Shown here: positions 49,599 to 59,678 of the stretch, one piece after another
How positions within the stretch are numbered: the stretch's first letter is position 1
Layout of the letters: each line of letters starts with the position of its first letter
NCBI RefSeq assembly: GCF_001512305.1
Contig: NZ_LNUT01000003.1
Coordinates: 1 to 64,000 of the forward strand
DNA from: Arthrobacter sp. EPSL27
GTDB lineage: Bacteria > Actinomycetota > Actinomycetes > Actinomycetales > Micrococcaceae
Reading direction: 5' to 3'
Length of the DNA: 64,000 nt
The notes under the pieces: generated by a model
What the model was told of the DNA's origin: nothing
The model's database searches: none
The model's input: only the letters and a program-made list of their open reading frames with translations
Position numbers and translations under genes: made by a program

Positions 49599-51491
49599 TC
49601 AGTCCTTGCTGCCCTTGGTGGATGTGGGGGTCGGAGTGGGCGTGGGGCTCGGCGACGGCGGCGGTGGCGGGGCTTTGGCTACGGTGACGGTGACCGTCTT
49701 GCCCTGTTCCACGAGGGATTCCGCCGCGTCCGCCTGACCGGTGACCTTCCCCGGTTCCACCTGCGAGTTTTCGACTTCCGTGGCGTTGATGCCGAGGCCA
49801 AGGGCCTTCAGTGCTGCTTCAGCCTCTGCGAGGGGAAGGCCGACAAGTTGCGGCACCGCCACCTTGCCCGTGGACACGATGATTTCCACCGTGCTGCCCG
49901 CCGCGACGTTCTGCCCCGGCGCCGGGTTGGTGGTGATCACAATCCCGGCCGGAACCGTGGCGCTGTTGGCCATGGTGGTCCCCGGCGCCCCGACGAGGCC
50001 CTTCTGGCGCAGCACGTCCCGGGCCGCCGCCTCCGTCCGCCCGGGCAGGTCCGCCGGGATGGTGATGACGCTGGGTCCTTCGGAAATATTCAGGGTGATG
50101 TCCGAGTCCGGGTCCAGTGAGCTTCCCGTGGCCGGCACAGTGCCGATCGCGATGCCCTTGGCAATGGTCTCGTGCTGCATCCTGCTGAGCTGCGGCTTGA
50201 GCCCGGCGTTGTACAGCTTCTGGAGTGCCTCGGTTTCGGTCAACGACGTCACCGAGGGGACCAGGATCTTCGCCACCGGAGGCGGCGGCTGGTTCATCAT
50301 GTTGTAGAGCCACAGACCGCCTCCCGCCAGCACCAGCAATGTGAGCATCACGAGCGTGGCGATCCACGTGCGGCGGCGGGACTTCTGGCGCGGAGTGTGT
50401 TCGCGTTCGGGGGGCAGGACCAGCGGCAGGCTGCCGGTGTCGGCCTCGTCGTAGGCCCTCTGCGCCATCGCGGCGTCGTCGTCCGCCGTCTCGAGCGGGC
50501 GGAGCCTGCCGGTAGGAGCATCGTCAAGGAACTTCGCACCCGTCATGGAGAATGCCGCGGTGGGAATGCCGTCCGACGCCGGAACAGTGTTTTGGGGGTC
50601 CGTCGCCGCCTCGCTGGCAGCCGGCGGGGTGACCCCAACGCCGCTTCGCGCGGCACGGAGGGCGCGGCGGAAGGCTGCCGCGTCCTGGAAGCGGTCCGCA
50701 CGGTTCTTCTGCAGCGCCTTCATCAGCACGCTGTCGAGCGCCTCGGAAACGTCCGGATTCAGGCTGCTGGCCAGTTCAGGAATTTCGCGCACATGCTGGT
50801 ATGCGACGGACACCGGGCTGTCGCCGATGAACGGCGGCCGGCCCGCCAGCATCTCGTACAGCAGGCAGCCGGCGGAATAGAGGTCGCTGCGGGCGTCCAC
50901 CGTTTCGCCGCGGGCCTGCTCCGGGGACAGGTACTGCGCCGTCCCCACCACGGCCTGGGTTTGGGTCATGGTCGCTGCCGAATCGGCCATGGCGCGGGCA
51001 ATGCCGAAGTCCATGACCTTGACGCTGTTGGCATCGGGGCAGAACATCACGTTGGCCGGTTTGATGTCGCGGTGGACGATCCCGGCCTTGTGGCTGTAGT
51101 CCAGTGCGGCGAGGACGCCCAGCGTGAAGTCGATGGCCTGGTCGATGGTGACCTCTTTGGCCCGGATCAGGTCACGGATGGTTTTGCCGGAGACGAACTC
51201 CATCACGATGTACGGAACCCGGACGGTGTCCTCGTGGTCGCCGGGGACGGCGTGGTCACCGGTGTCGTAGATGGCAACGATCGAGGGGTGGTTCAGGGCG
51301 GCGACAGCCTGGGCCTCGCGTTTGAACCTGGCCTGGAACTGGGGGTCCCTGGCCAGGTCCGGGCGCAGCAGTTTGATGGCCACGGTGCGTCCCAGGCGGG
51401 TGTCGATGCCCCGGAAGACGTCGGCCATGCCGCCGCGGCCGATCAGCTCACCCAGCTCATAACGCCCGCTGAGGATGCGCTGCGTGTTCAC
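49599..51491 (-). CDS. pknB: Ser/Thr protein kinase PknB with PASTA repeats
   Basis: Transmembrane kinase that controls growth and cell-wall synthesis. From GTG 51491 it has 630 residues. The kinase domain has G-R-G-G-M-A-D-V, Lys40 in V-A-I-K, H-R-D-I-K-P-A-N, D-F-G and an activation loop with M-T-Q-T-Q-A-V-V-G-T. A transmembrane helix lies near residue 385-405, followed by three PASTA repeats (M. tuberculosis PknB has four) and a Pro/Thr-rich tail. The upstream ATG 51539 would add codons with unusual usage and cover the GGGAGG site, so GTG 51491 is preferred. It also puts the catalytic Lys at 40 as in mycobacterial PknB. Confidence 0.93.
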   Translation of the reverse strand: MNTQRILSGRYELGELIGRGGMADVFRGIDTRLGRTVAIKLLRPDLARDPQFQARFKREAQAVAALNHPSIVAIYDTGDHAVPGDHEDTVRVPYIVMEFVSGKTIRDLIRAKEVTIDQAIDFTLGVLAALDYSHKAGIVHRDIKPANVMFCPDANSVKVMDFGIARAMADSAATMTQTQAVVGTAQYLSPEQARGETVDARSDLYSAGCLLYEMLAGRPPFIGDSPVSVAYQHVREIPELASSLNPDVSEALDSVLMKALQKNRADRFQDAAAFRRALRAARSGVGVTPPAASEAATDPQNTVPASDGIPTAAFSMTGAKFLDDAPTGRLRPLETADDDAAMAQRAYDEADTGSLPLVLPPEREHTPRQKSRRRTWIATLVMLTLLVLAGGGLWLYNMMNQPPPPVAKILVPSVTSLTETEALQKLYNAGLKPQLSRMQHETIAKGIAIGTVPATGSSLDPDSDITLNISEGPSVITIPADLPGRTEAAARDVLRQKGLVGAPGTTMANSATVPAGIVITTNPAPGQNVAAGSTVEIIVSTGKVAVPQLVGLPLAEAEAALKALGLGINATEVENSQVEPGKVTGQADAAESLVEQGKTVTVTVAKAPPPPPSPSPTPTPTPTSTKGSKD

Positions 51492-51542
51492 TGGGCCGCT
51501 ATCCTCCCGGTGTGATGGAGTGCGGGGTGGATTGGACATGGC

Positions 51543-53363
51543 TTACGTTCCCGTGGGACTCGGGGTGGAAGTTGCGGCCGGGGCCTTCGCCAGGTGGTAG
51601 GTCACAACCGAACCGGCCGGAACCTTGCTGCCGGAGGCGGGCTCTGAGCTCACGAAGGTGCCGGTTTTTTCGTCCTTGCTGGTGGGGCTGACGTCGGCAC
51701 CCTTCGCCCAGCGCAGGCCGGCATTCTGGATGGCCTGCTGGACCGCGGCCTCGCTCGCCCCGGACTGGAGCGACGGGACCGTGACGGACTCGGGGCCCTT
51801 CGAGTAGCTCACCGTGATGGTGGTACCCGGCTGGACCCGCCCGGACGGATTGATGTCGACGACGGTTCCGGGGGCGGAATCGTCGAAGACCTCGTTACCG
51901 TCAACAGTCAGCCCCAGTGCGCCCAGTTCGCTGCGGACCTCGTTGTACTGCCGGCCCAGGTAGCTTTCCGGAATCAGGTTGATCGCGGCAGGCGTGGACT
52001 GCGTGGGCGTCGCGGAGCTGCTGGTGGGGCTGGGACTCGACGACGTGGGCGACGCACTGGTGGTGGTCGGTGAGGCGCTGGTGGTGGTGGCGGCGGCGCT
52101 GCTGCTCGCCGGCGTCTCAGGGAACAGGATTCCCGCCTGGGTCAGCATGACGCCCACCAACGAGAACAGCACCAGCAGAATCAGGGCAATGAGCGGCCAG
52201 GTCCACGGGCTGCGGCCGCGGCGCTTCGGCTCCTCGACCGGCTCGTCGTAGTCGTCATCTTCATCCTCTTGGACCCAGTTGCGTTCCGCGGCGAGGGCAT
52301 CGGCGCGCGAGAGCGTGTTCCGGGCACCGTACGCACTGGCGGCGGCTGCGCCGGCAGCGACACCTGCCGCGGCCCCCGCGCCGGCAGCGCCCACCACAGG
52401 CAGTGCCGAGGTGGCCGACGTCGTCCGGTCTGCAGTGCCGATGACGCCCGTTGCCGCCGTCGGAAGGTCCACCGGCGCCGTGATGGGGCCGGTTGCCGCC
52501 TCGAAGAGGAGCATGCCCGGAACGGCGGCGTGCGCCTTGGCGATATCGCCGTTCCGGATGGCTTCGGCGGCTTCGGAGAGCTTGAGCGCGTCCGCCGGGC
52601 GGTTCTTGGGATCCTTGGCAAGCATGGACATCAGCAGGGCACGGACCGGCTTGGGCAAGGTTTCCGGCAGCGGCGGCGGGGCGTCGTTGACCTGGGCCAG
52701 CGCGATCGCGATCTGCGATTCGCCGGAGAACGGGCGGTGGCCGGTGAGGCATTCGTAGCCGATCACGCCGAGGGCGTAGATGTCTGATGCGCCGGTGGCG
52801 ACCTGGCCCGTGGCCTGCTCCGGGGCCAGGTACTGGGCGGTGCCCATCACCTGCCCGGTCTGGGTCAGCGGAACCTGGTCCGCCAGCCGGGCGATGCCGA
52901 AGTCGGTGACCTTGACGCGGCCGTCCGGGGTGATCAGCAGGTTCCCCGGCTTGATGTCGCGGTGCACCAGGCCCTGGGCGTGCGCCACGGAGAGCGCCCG
53001 CGCCGTCTGGGCGATCATGGACAGGGTGCGGTCCGGCGAGAGCACCTGCTCGTGCTCGATGATGCTGCTCAGCGGCTGGCCCGGCACCAGCTCCATGACA
53101 AGGTAGGCGGAGCCTTCCTCCTCGCCGTAGTCGAAGACGTTGGCAATGCCCACGTGGTTCAGGAGCGCGGTGTGGCGTGCCTCGGCGCGGAACCGCTGGA
53201 GGAAGCCAGGATCGCCTGTGTACTCCTCCTTGAGCACCTTAATGGCGACGATGCGGCCAAGGATCAGGTCTTTGGCTTTCCAGACTTCTCCCATGCCGCC
53301 GATTGCAATCCGCGTGGTCAGCTGGAACCTGCCGCCGAGGGTGATTCCTGATGAAGGCCTCAC
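51543..53363 (-). CDS. Ser/Thr protein kinase PknA-like, with PASTA domains
   Basis: Kinase of 606 residues. The catalytic domain has I-G-G-M-G-E-V, Lys42 in [18 protein letters not shown] and an activation loop with [12 protein letters not shown]. An acidic juxtamembrane region and one transmembrane helix (about 385-405) are followed by a Ser/Thr-rich stretch and two PASTA domains ending in a Thr/Pro tail. Mycobacterial PknA lacks PASTA repeats, so the extracellular part is a notable difference. The GTG start overlaps the pbpA stop by 4 bases. Confidence 0.92.
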   Translation of the reverse strand: MRPSSGITLGGRFQLTTRIAIGGMGEVWKAKDLILGRIVAIKVLKEEYTGDPGFLQRFRAEARHTALLNHVGIANVFDYGEEEGSAYLVMELVPGQPLSSIIEHEQVLSPDRTLSMIAQTARALSVAHAQGLVHRDIKPGNLLITPDGRVKVTDFGIARLADQVPLTQTGQVMGTAQYLAPEQATGQVATGASDIYALGVIGYECLTGHRPFSGESQIAIALAQVNDAPPPLPETLPKPVRALLMSMLAKDPKNRPADALKLSEAAEAIRNGDIAKAHAAVPGMLLFEAATGPITAPVDLPTAATGVIGTADRTTSATSALPVVGAAGAGAAAGVAAGAAAASAYGARNTLSRADALAAERNWVQEDEDDDYDEPVEEPKRRGRSPWTWPLIALILLVLFSLVGVMLTQAGILFPETPASSSAAATTTSASPTTTSASPTSSSPSPTSSSATPTQSTPAAINLIPESYLGRQYNEVRSELGALGLTVDGNEVFDDSAPGTVVDINPSGRVQPGTTITVSYSKGPESVTVPSLQSGASEAAVQQAIQNAGLRWAKGADVSPTSKDEKTGTFVSSEPASGSKVPAGSVVTYHLAKAPAATSTPSPTGT

Positions 53364-54826
53364 TTTTTCAACACCGCCTCAAAAATCTTCTTCGCGTTCG
53401 GACTGGTTAGCTTTGCGCCGGTGGTGATGTCTACGCCTTCCATGACGATAGTGACAGCCACCTGCGGGTCATTCGCCGGGGCGAACCCGGTAAACCATGA
53501 GTTGTTCAGGCCGTTGCCGAGCTCGGCGGTGCCGGTCTTTCCCGCCACCCGGACACCGGGGACGGCCGCCCCGCGGCCGATGCCCTCGCTGACGACGCTG
53601 ACCATCCATTCGTTGATCTGCCGGGCGATGTCCGGCGTGGTGGAGGTCCGCAGGGGCTGGGGCTTCGGTTCGCTGATGGGACGGAGGTCCGGGGACCGCA
53701 CGGCCTTGATCAGGTTGGGCTGCATCTGCACCCCGCCGTTGGCGATGGCGGCCGTCATCTGGTTGATCTGCAGCGGCGTCGCACGGACATCGCGCTGGCC
53801 GATCGACGACTGGGCCAGGCTGGCGTCATCCAGTTTCTCGGTGTCCTCGCCCGGGAAGAAGCTCGGGGCAGAGTCCAGCTTCAGCTGGTCGCCGAACTCC
53901 TGCCCGAAGCCGAACTTCTCCGCCTCATCCGCGATGGCCTGCTGCCCCAGGTCCAGGGCGATGCTGGCAAAGGGGGTGTTGCAGGACTGCTGCAGGGCGA
54001 AGGCAAACGTGGCAGTGTCCCGGGTGTAGCAGTTGCCGCCGGCGTAGTTGGGAAGTGTGTACTGGATGCCGGGGAAGGACATCTCTGCCGGGTTGGGCAG
54101 GAGACTGTCCTTGTTGTACTTCCCCGATTTCAGCGCCGCGGACGTATCGATGAGCTTGAACACCGACCCCGGGGCCAGCAGCTCCCCGGTGGGTCCGCTG
54201 ACGTTCTGGTTCAGGTTGATCCCCGGGATCTTGTTCAGTTCCGCGAAGTTGGCGGCTTCCGCCACCGGGTCCTGGGTGGCGATGAGGTTGGGGTCGTAGG
54301 ACGGCTTGGACACCATGGCGATGATCGCCCCGGTCTTCGGGTTGGTGACCACGATGGACCCGCGCTGGCCGTCCGGGATGAGGTCGTACGCGAGCTTCTG
54401 GATCTCGGGGTCCAGGGTGAGTTCCACGGAGGCGCCCTTGGGCTGGTTGCCGAGGAAGAGCTGTCCCACACGGTCCAGGAACTGCTGGTCCGAGCTGCCT
54501 GCGAGTTCCTTGTTCATGGTGCTCTCCAGCCCCGTGACGCCGAAGCTGCGGGAGAAGTAGCCGGTGATTCCGGCGTACGGTTCCGGCTGGGTGTAGGTGC
54601 GCTGGAACATGCAGCTTTCGGAGGCAGGCACGGACTCCGCCACAGGGGCGCCGCCGACGATGATGGCGCCGCGGTCGTTGCAGTAGTTCTGCAGGAGGGT
54701 GCGCTTGTTCCAGGCGTTGGCCTCGAGGTCGTCCGCGCCGATCACCTGGACGTAGCTGAGCGCGCCGAAGATCAGCACGAACATGGCGATGGAGGCGATC
54801 CACGCGTTGCGGATGGCTTGGTTCAC
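53360..54826 (-). CDS. pbpA: Penicillin-binding protein PbpA (class B transpeptidase)
   Basis: Class B PBP working with the SEDS glycosyltransferase encoded next to it. The 488-residue protein has one N-terminal transmembrane helix (about 8-28), a dimerisation domain and a transpeptidase domain. SxxK is S-V-F-K (Ser221), SxN is S-C-N near residue 285, and KTG is found in A-G-K-T-G-T near residue 435. Starts and stops overlap the neighbours by 4 bases on both sides, indicating a tight operon. Confidence 0.94.
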   Translation of the reverse strand: MNQAIRNAWIASIAMFVLIFGALSYVQVIGADDLEANAWNKRTLLQNYCNDRGAIIVGGAPVAESVPASESCMFQRTYTQPEPYAGITGYFSRSFGVTGLESTMNKELAGSSDQQFLDRVGQLFLGNQPKGASVELTLDPEIQKLAYDLIPDGQRGSIVVTNPKTGAIIAMVSKPSYDPNLIATQDPVAEAANFAELNKIPGINLNQNVSGPTGELLAPGSVFKLIDTSAALKSGKYNKDSLLPNPAEMSFPGIQYTLPNYAGGNCYTRDTATFAFALQQSCNTPFASIALDLGQQAIADEAEKFGFGQEFGDQLKLDSAPSFFPGEDTEKLDDASLAQSSIGQRDVRATPLQINQMTAAIANGGVQMQPNLIKAVRSPDLRPISEPKPQPLRTSTTPDIARQINEWMVSVVSEGIGRGAAVPGVRVAGKTGTAELGNGLNNSWFTGFAPANDPQVAVTIVMEGVDITTGAKLTSPNAKKIFEAVLKK

Positions 54827-56274
54827 AGCTTCACCGCCTCGGTGGGAGCGTCCGGACTGTTCCGTCCGGTGCCGGGAACGGCGGCCGGCTTCGAGGGCAT
54901 GGCAGGCGTGGCTTTCTGTGCGTCGGGTTCTTCACCGGGAGCCAGCGGGGTGGTGTCCACCGGGCCGCGCGCCGAGTGCGAGATCATCAGCAGCAGCCCC
55001 ACAATGATCCAGTTGGCCAGCAGCGAGGAGCCGCCCGCGGCCAGGAACGGCGTGGTGAGGCCGGTGAGGGGGATAAGCCGGGTGACGCCGCCGATCACGA
55101 CGAAGCACTGCAGCGCTATGGCGAAGGAAAGGCCCGTGGCCAGCAGCTTCCCGAACGCGTCGCGGGTGCCGAGCGCCGCGCGGAAACCGCGGGTGAACAG
55201 CAGCAGGTACATCAGGACGATCGCGAAGAGGCCGATCAGGCCAAGTTCCTCGCCGAAGGACGCGATGATCATGTCGCTGTTGGCAAAGGGAACCAGGTTG
55301 GGGCGCCCCTGGCCGAGTCCGGTGCCGACGAGTCCGCCGTTGGCCATGCCGAACAGGCCCTCGACGATCTGCAGGCTGCCGCCGAACTCGCGGCCGTAAA
55401 CCTCGTCGGTGAACGCGTTGATCCAGCCGTCAATCCGCAGGGCGACGTGGGAGAACACCCGGGAGGCGACGAACCCGCCGGCCGCAATGAGCCCGACGCC
55501 GATGATAACCCAGCTGATGCGGCTGGTGGCCACGTAGATCATGACCAGGAACAGGCCGAAGAACAGGATCGAGGAGCCCAGGTCGCGCTGGAAGATCAGA
55601 ACGCCGATGCTGACGAGCCACGCGGCGATCATGGGTCCCATGTCCTTGAACCGGGGGAACTGGATGGGACCGACCTTCCTGCCGGCGAGCAGGATGAGGT
55701 CCCGGTTGGAGGAAAGATACCCGGCGAAGAATATGGCGAGCGTGATCTTGGCGATTTCACCGGGCTGGAAGGTCATGGACCCGAACCTGATCCAGACGCG
55801 GGCGCCGAGGATCTCACCGGCCGAGATGCCGGGAACCAAGGGCAGGATCAGCAGGCCGGCGCTGACGGCGAGGGAGATATACGTGAAACGTCGCAGGATC
55901 CGGTGGTCCTTGAGGAACCAGATGACAGCGATTGAAACCGCCATCGCCACCAGCGTCCAGCGCAGCTGGTTGTTGCCGGTGTCTTCCCCGACCCGGTCCA
56001 GCCGGTGGATCATGGCGAGCCCGAGGCCGTTGAGGGCCACCACCAGGGGAAGTATTACCGGATCGGCATATTTAGCCCGGAAGCGCAGCACCAAGTGGAA
56101 TGCCAGGGCGGCGACGGCCAGCAGGCTGGACTGGAACCAGAAGTCGGTGTCGAACGCCTTCTGCTGGTCTACGCCAACCAAGGCGTTCGCGCCGATGCCG
56201 ACCGCGAGGGCCAGTACCAGCAGGACCAGTTCAACGTTCCGCCGCGGCCTGGGCGTGGGATCAATGGGTGTCAC
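54823..56274 (-). CDS. rodA: SEDS-family peptidoglycan glycosyltransferase RodA/FtsW
   Basis: Polymerises lipid II into glycan strands together with a class B PBP. The 483-residue protein has about ten to twelve transmembrane helices and typical SEDS motifs, including R-I-D-G-W-I-N-A-F-T-D near residue 280 and the late G-G-x-S segment (A-A-G-G-S-S-L-L-A-N). The C-terminal 45 residues are Pro/Ala-rich cytoplasmic tail. Position between pstP and pbpA marks it as the mycobacterial RodA equivalent. Confidence 0.92.
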   Translation of the reverse strand: MTPIDPTPRPRRNVELVLLVLALAVGIGANALVGVDQQKAFDTDFWFQSSLLAVAALAFHLVLRFRAKYADPVILPLVVALNGLGLAMIHRLDRVGEDTGNNQLRWTLVAMAVSIAVIWFLKDHRILRRFTYISLAVSAGLLILPLVPGISAGEILGARVWIRFGSMTFQPGEIAKITLAIFFAGYLSSNRDLILLAGRKVGPIQFPRFKDMGPMIAAWLVSIGVLIFQRDLGSSILFFGLFLVMIYVATSRISWVIIGVGLIAAGGFVASRVFSHVALRIDGWINAFTDEVYGREFGGSLQIVEGLFGMANGGLVGTGLGQGRPNLVPFANSDMIIASFGEELGLIGLFAIVLMYLLLFTRGFRAALGTRDAFGKLLATGLSFAIALQCFVVIGGVTRLIPLTGLTTPFLAAGGSSLLANWIIVGLLLMISHSARGPVDTTPLAPGEEPDAQKATPAMPSKPAAVPGTGRNSPDAPTEAVKL

Positions 56275-57965
56275 TGGCCCACCTCACAAATCGGGGCCGT
56301 GGGGGACGGCGTGGCGGTGCCTGCGGCCCCGGGACTTGCCGTGGCATCAGGGCTCGCGGTGGCCTCCGGTGCCGCGGGTGCCGCCGGAGCGGAAGCATCG
56401 GGAGTCGGCGTCGGGGACGCCGACGGGGTGATGCACTCGTCCGCGGGGGCGGTGGTGCCGGTGCGTTCGAGGTTCTTGACGATCCGCTGGGCGTCGTAAA
56501 GGTCCCGTGCCGGGACTGTCTGGCGGACGCGCTGCTGGGAGAACTCGGGCAGGTCCGACATCCGGATCTCAGTCTCCGCTTCGAGGGTGGAAAGCTGGAG
56601 GGGCCCCAGGCGCTGGGAAACACCGTTGAAAATTGCCACGTGCTGGTTGTGCTCCCCGATGTAGTAGCGCGTCTGGGTCCAGGCGTAGCCGAGCCACAGG
56701 CCGACGGTGAGAAGTGCCACGATGGCTGCGGCAATGGAGACCGTCACCCAGCGGCGCGGCCGGCCCGCCGGCTTGTAGTCCTCGGCCTCTTCGCGGGCCT
56801 GTTCCGACTTGTGGGTCAGGACGGTGGCCGCCCGGCGGGCCATGGTGCGTCCCGCGATGGTGGGGATGGACCCGGTTTCGGCGGCAGTGGCGGCAGCGCC
56901 GACCAGTTCGTGGGGGCGTCCGGCGAGTTCCTCGCGGAGCACTTCGGCGGAAAGGTGCTCACCGAGGTGCGGATCCGTGGAGGTGCCGGGTTCGCCGGTC
57001 CCGGACGCGTCGCCGTCGGGTTTGTCAGCCGCTGCTTCGGCGGGCTTTTCCCCAAGCCCTTCCGCCTTGGCCGTGCCGAACGTGCTTCCGGTCCGCCGCG
57101 ATTCGCTCTCCGACAGGGTTGCGGTGACCGTGGAGGCCGGTGTGGGCGGGACAATCTCGACGGCGGCAGTGCGGACATCGTCCGTGGTCTGTTCGGCGAT
57201 CTCGAGCATCACGATGGTGACATTGTCGGGGGCGCCGGCCTCGAGGGTGAGGTCCACCAGGAGTTCCACGCACTCGCGCAGGTCCTTTGTTTCCCGGACC
57301 GTGCGCTCCACCACGTGGCCGGCTACGTAGTTCAGGCCGTCGGAGCACAGCAGCCACCGCTCGCCGGGTTCCACGTCCAGGGTCTGGAGGTCCAGTTCAG
57401 GGCTGGCGTCGACGTCGCCGAGGACACGCATCAGGACATTCTTGTGCGGATGGGTCTCCGCTTCTTCCGGACGGAGCCGGCCTTCGTCGATGAGGCGCTG
57501 GACGAACGTGTGATCGACGCTGACCTGCTCGAATTCACCGTTCCGCAGGCGGTACGCGCGCGAATCGCCAATGTGGGCGAAGTGCAGTTTCCCCTCCGCA
57601 AGGAGGAGGGCCGTCACCGTGGTGCCCATGCCCGCCAGCTTGGGGTTCATGTGCACCAGCTCGGAGAGCAGCGAATTGGCGGTCTGGATTTCGTCCGCCA
57701 GGACGGTGCCCGCGTCGCCGTCGTAGTCGTCCTTGTCCAGATGGATCATGTCGAGCACCGTGGCGGCCGAGGCGACATCGCCTCCGGCGTGCCCGCCCAT
57801 GCCGTCGGCGACAACGGCGAGGTGGCGGCCGACGTACGCCGAGTCGTCGTTCTTCGCGCGCACCCGGCCGACGTCGGAGCGCGCGGCAAAGCGCATGATG
57901 AGCGGCCGCAGCGGGGCAGCCGTGGTGCCTTCGGCCCTGTCTGCGGGGCGATCCGGGGCGGTCAC
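56271..57965 (-). CDS. pstP: Ser/Thr protein phosphatase PstP (PP2C family)
   Basis: Membrane phosphatase that reverses PknA/PknB phosphorylation. The 564-residue protein has the PP2C core (about 25-260) with D-G-M-G-G-H, G-T-T-V-T-A, G-D-S-R and C-S-D-G-L, plus a terminal A-P-D-N-V-T metal site. A long juxtamembrane region follows, then a transmembrane helix near 410-430 and an extracellular domain with an Ala/Pro/Ser tail. The start is GTG 57965, two bases after the fhaB stop. The linker is longer than in M. tuberculosis PstP. Confidence 0.93.
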   Translation of the reverse strand: MTAPDRPADRAEGTTAAPLRPLIMRFAARSDVGRVRAKNDDSAYVGRHLAVVADGMGGHAGGDVASAATVLDMIHLDKDDYDGDAGTVLADEIQTANSLLSELVHMNPKLAGMGTTVTALLLAEGKLHFAHIGDSRAYRLRNGEFEQVSVDHTFVQRLIDEGRLRPEEAETHPHKNVLMRVLGDVDASPELDLQTLDVEPGERWLLCSDGLNYVAGHVVERTVRETKDLRECVELLVDLTLEAGAPDNVTIVMLEIAEQTTDDVRTAAVEIVPPTPASTVTATLSESESRRTGSTFGTAKAEGLGEKPAEAAADKPDGDASGTGEPGTSTDPHLGEHLSAEVLREELAGRPHELVGAAATAAETGSIPTIAGRTMARRAATVLTHKSEQAREEAEDYKPAGRPRRWVTVSIAAAIVALLTVGLWLGYAWTQTRYYIGEHNQHVAIFNGVSQRLGPLQLSTLEAETEIRMSDLPEFSQQRVRQTVPARDLYDAQRIVKNLERTGTTAPADECITPSASPTPTPDASAPAAPAAPEATASPDATASPGAAGTATPSPTAPICEVGQ

Positions 57966-57967
57966 GG

Positions 57968-58447
57968 CTACGGCCTCAATTCGATGACCGTCTTGCCGAT
58001 CCTGACGGGGACGCCGAGTTCAACGGGCAGGGCCCGGGTGAGCTGCTGATCGGCCAGATAGGTGCCGTTCGTCGAGCCCAGATCCTCGATGAACCAGCGG
58101 CTGCCCTGCGGGAAGAGGCGGGCGTGGCGTCCCGAGGCGTAGTCGTCCTCCAGCACCAGGGTGGCCTCCTGGGCGCGGCCGAGCAGGATGGGGCTCGCTG
58201 CCAGCGGGATGGTGGTGCCCTTGAGCGGGCCTTCGATGACCACCAGCTGGCGCGGCTGCTGCTTGACCGGGGCCGGGGATTCGGCGAGGGAGGGGTTCTT
58301 CCGCACCTGCCGGGCCGTGGGCGCACCGGCTGCGGCCTTGCGGCCGATCATCAGGTCGCGGCGCATGGCGGCAACGATGCTGAAGATGAGGACCCAAAGG
58401 AGCAGCAGGAAGCCGAAGCGCAGCGCGGTAATGGTCAGTTCGCTCAC
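57968..58447 (-). CDS. fhaB: FHA domain protein FhaB
   Basis: 159-residue membrane-anchored adapter that binds phosphothreonine. A single N-terminal transmembrane helix (about 8-28) precedes a linker and an FHA domain at roughly 85-155. The phosphopeptide-binding residues are in L-L-G-R, Y-A-S-G-R-H-A and G-S-T-N-G-T. The mycobacterial homologue (FipA partner) links PknA/B to FtsZ and FtsQ. Overlaps fhaA by 4 bases. Confidence 0.93.
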   Translation of the reverse strand: MSELTITALRFGFLLLLWVLIFSIVAAMRRDLMIGRKAAAGAPTARQVRKNPSLAESPAPVKQQPRQLVVIEGPLKGTTIPLAASPILLGRAQEATLVLEDDYASGRHARLFPQGSRWFIEDLGSTNGTYLADQQLTRALPVELGVPVRIGKTVIELRP

Positions 58448-59187
58448 TGGCGGCCGCCTGGGTTGGCGGGCAAAAGGCGGTAAATGATCTTGGTCCGTCC
58501 CATCGTGATCGTGGAGCCGTCGGTCAGTTCCGAGGAGCCCTCGACCTTGTGGCCGTTGACGTAGCTGCCGTTCGTGGAACCGAGATCGACGGCCTGGGCG
58601 GTGCCCGGGCCGGTACGGATTTCCAGGTGGCGGCGGGACACGCCGGTGTCATCAATAAGAATGTCTGCTTCGGACGAACGCCCCAGGACGATCGACGGCG
58701 CATTCAGCGAGTACCGCTGGCCGTCAATGTCGAGAACGGGCTGCATCCGGGAGGGCTGGCGCGTCGGTGCGGCGGGCATGCCGCCGTGTGCCGGCTGCGC
58801 GGGGCCGGAAGAGGGGGACTTTTCAGTCCGGGACTTGATGTCGAAGTCGCCGGCGCGGCGCTCCTCGTCCCGGCGGAAGCTGATCCGGACGGGGCCCTGG
58901 AGCGTGTAGCCCTGGCTGCGCACGTGGTTGATCACCACGTCACACAATTCCTCGGCGAGGGGAGTGCCCCATTCCTGGGCCCGCTGGAAGTCGTCGTCAC
59001 TGAGGAGGACGTCAAAGACGTTGGGCGCGAGGGTCCTGCCGGCAGCGATGGTGAGGGCCTTGTTGTCCACCTCGCGGCGGAGGTGGCTTGCGATCTCGAC
59101 CGGCTCAACCTGGGCACGAGAACCGGTGGAGAAGACTCCGCGGACGGCCTTTTCGATGCCGCGCTCGACTTTGTCCAGCAATCCCAT
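58444..59187 (-). CDS. fhaA: FHA domain protein FhaA (DUF3662)
   Basis: First gene of the kinase operon. From ATG 59187 it has 247 residues, preceded by AAGGAGAAGGACC. The N-terminal DUF3662 domain (about 1-115) is followed by a short linker and a C-terminal FHA domain with V-L-G-R-S-S, T-G-V-S-R-R-H-L and L-G-S-T-N-G-S-Y. The mycobacterial protein has a linker of several hundred residues, so this is a short version. In mycobacteria FhaA binds the phosphorylated MviN pseudokinase; the corresponding pseudokinase here is the detached gene at 14863. Confidence 0.92.
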   Translation of the reverse strand: MGLLDKVERGIEKAVRGVFSTGSRAQVEPVEIASHLRREVDNKALTIAAGRTLAPNVFDVLLSDDDFQRAQEWGTPLAEELCDVVINHVRSQGYTLQGPVRISFRRDEERRAGDFDIKSRTEKSPSSGPAQPAHGGMPAAPTRQPSRMQPVLDIDGQRYSLNAPSIVLGRSSEADILIDDTGVSRRHLEIRTGPGTAQAVDLGSTNGSYVNGHKVEGSSELTDGSTITMGRTKIIYRLLPANPGGRQ

Positions 59188-59550
59188 GGTCCTTCTCCTT
59201 TCGTGACGGCTGCGCAGGCAGCATTCGTTCCGGAACTCGGTTTCCCACATCTGCGGGAGCCCGCCGGTAGCGGGCACTCCTACATCAGATACTACTGGGC
59301 GAGTCTGGGAATGGCCTTAATGCGCGTCGCTCCTCCGTGCCGAAAATTTGCGCCGGGGCGGCTCTGACGTGCGCTGACGTCGGCCCGCTCCGGCCGGCGG
59401 AGACCGCTTCACGGGGGCCTGGCGGGGCACCGGCCCGGACGGCCCCGGAGGCCGATTAGTGTTTTTCCGCAATCGTCCGTTATGCTTGATCTCGCTGCTT
59501 TTACGAGGTTCACGGCCGGATTCCGGACGGGGAAACGTGGAAGAAGTTGC
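59188..59550. other. Intergenic region between fhaA and tRNA-Leu
   Basis: This 363-base divergent gap must hold the promoter of the fhaA-fhaB-pstP-rodA-pbpA-pknA-pknB operon on the minus strand and the tRNA-Leu promoter on the plus strand. A TATGCT hexamer at 59481 could be a tRNA -10, but no matching -35 is seen. Nothing else is recognised. Confidence 0.4.
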
Positions 59551-59633
59551 GCGCGAGTGGCGGAACGGCAGACGCGCTGGCTTCAGGTGCCAGTGTCCGA
59601 AAGGGCGTGGGGGTTCAAATCCCCCCTCGCGCA
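59551..59633 (+). tRNA. tRNA-Leu (CAG anticodon)
   Basis: 83-base tRNA with a long variable arm. The acceptor GCGCGAG pairs with CTCGCGC, and the anticodon loop TTCAGGT reads CAG. CCA is not encoded. A terminator follows. Confidence 0.96.
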
Positions 59634-59642
59634 CGCAAATGT

Positions 59643-59675
59643 AAAGAACCCCGGTCTTCGGACCGGGGTTCTTTT
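59643..59675 (+). terminator. Terminator after tRNA-Leu
   Basis: AAAGAACCCCGGTC, TTCG loop, GACCGGGGTTCTTTT. The stem is perfect and may also serve the convergent TetR gene, which ends 4 bases downstream. Confidence 0.93.
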
Positions 59676-59678
59676 CGT

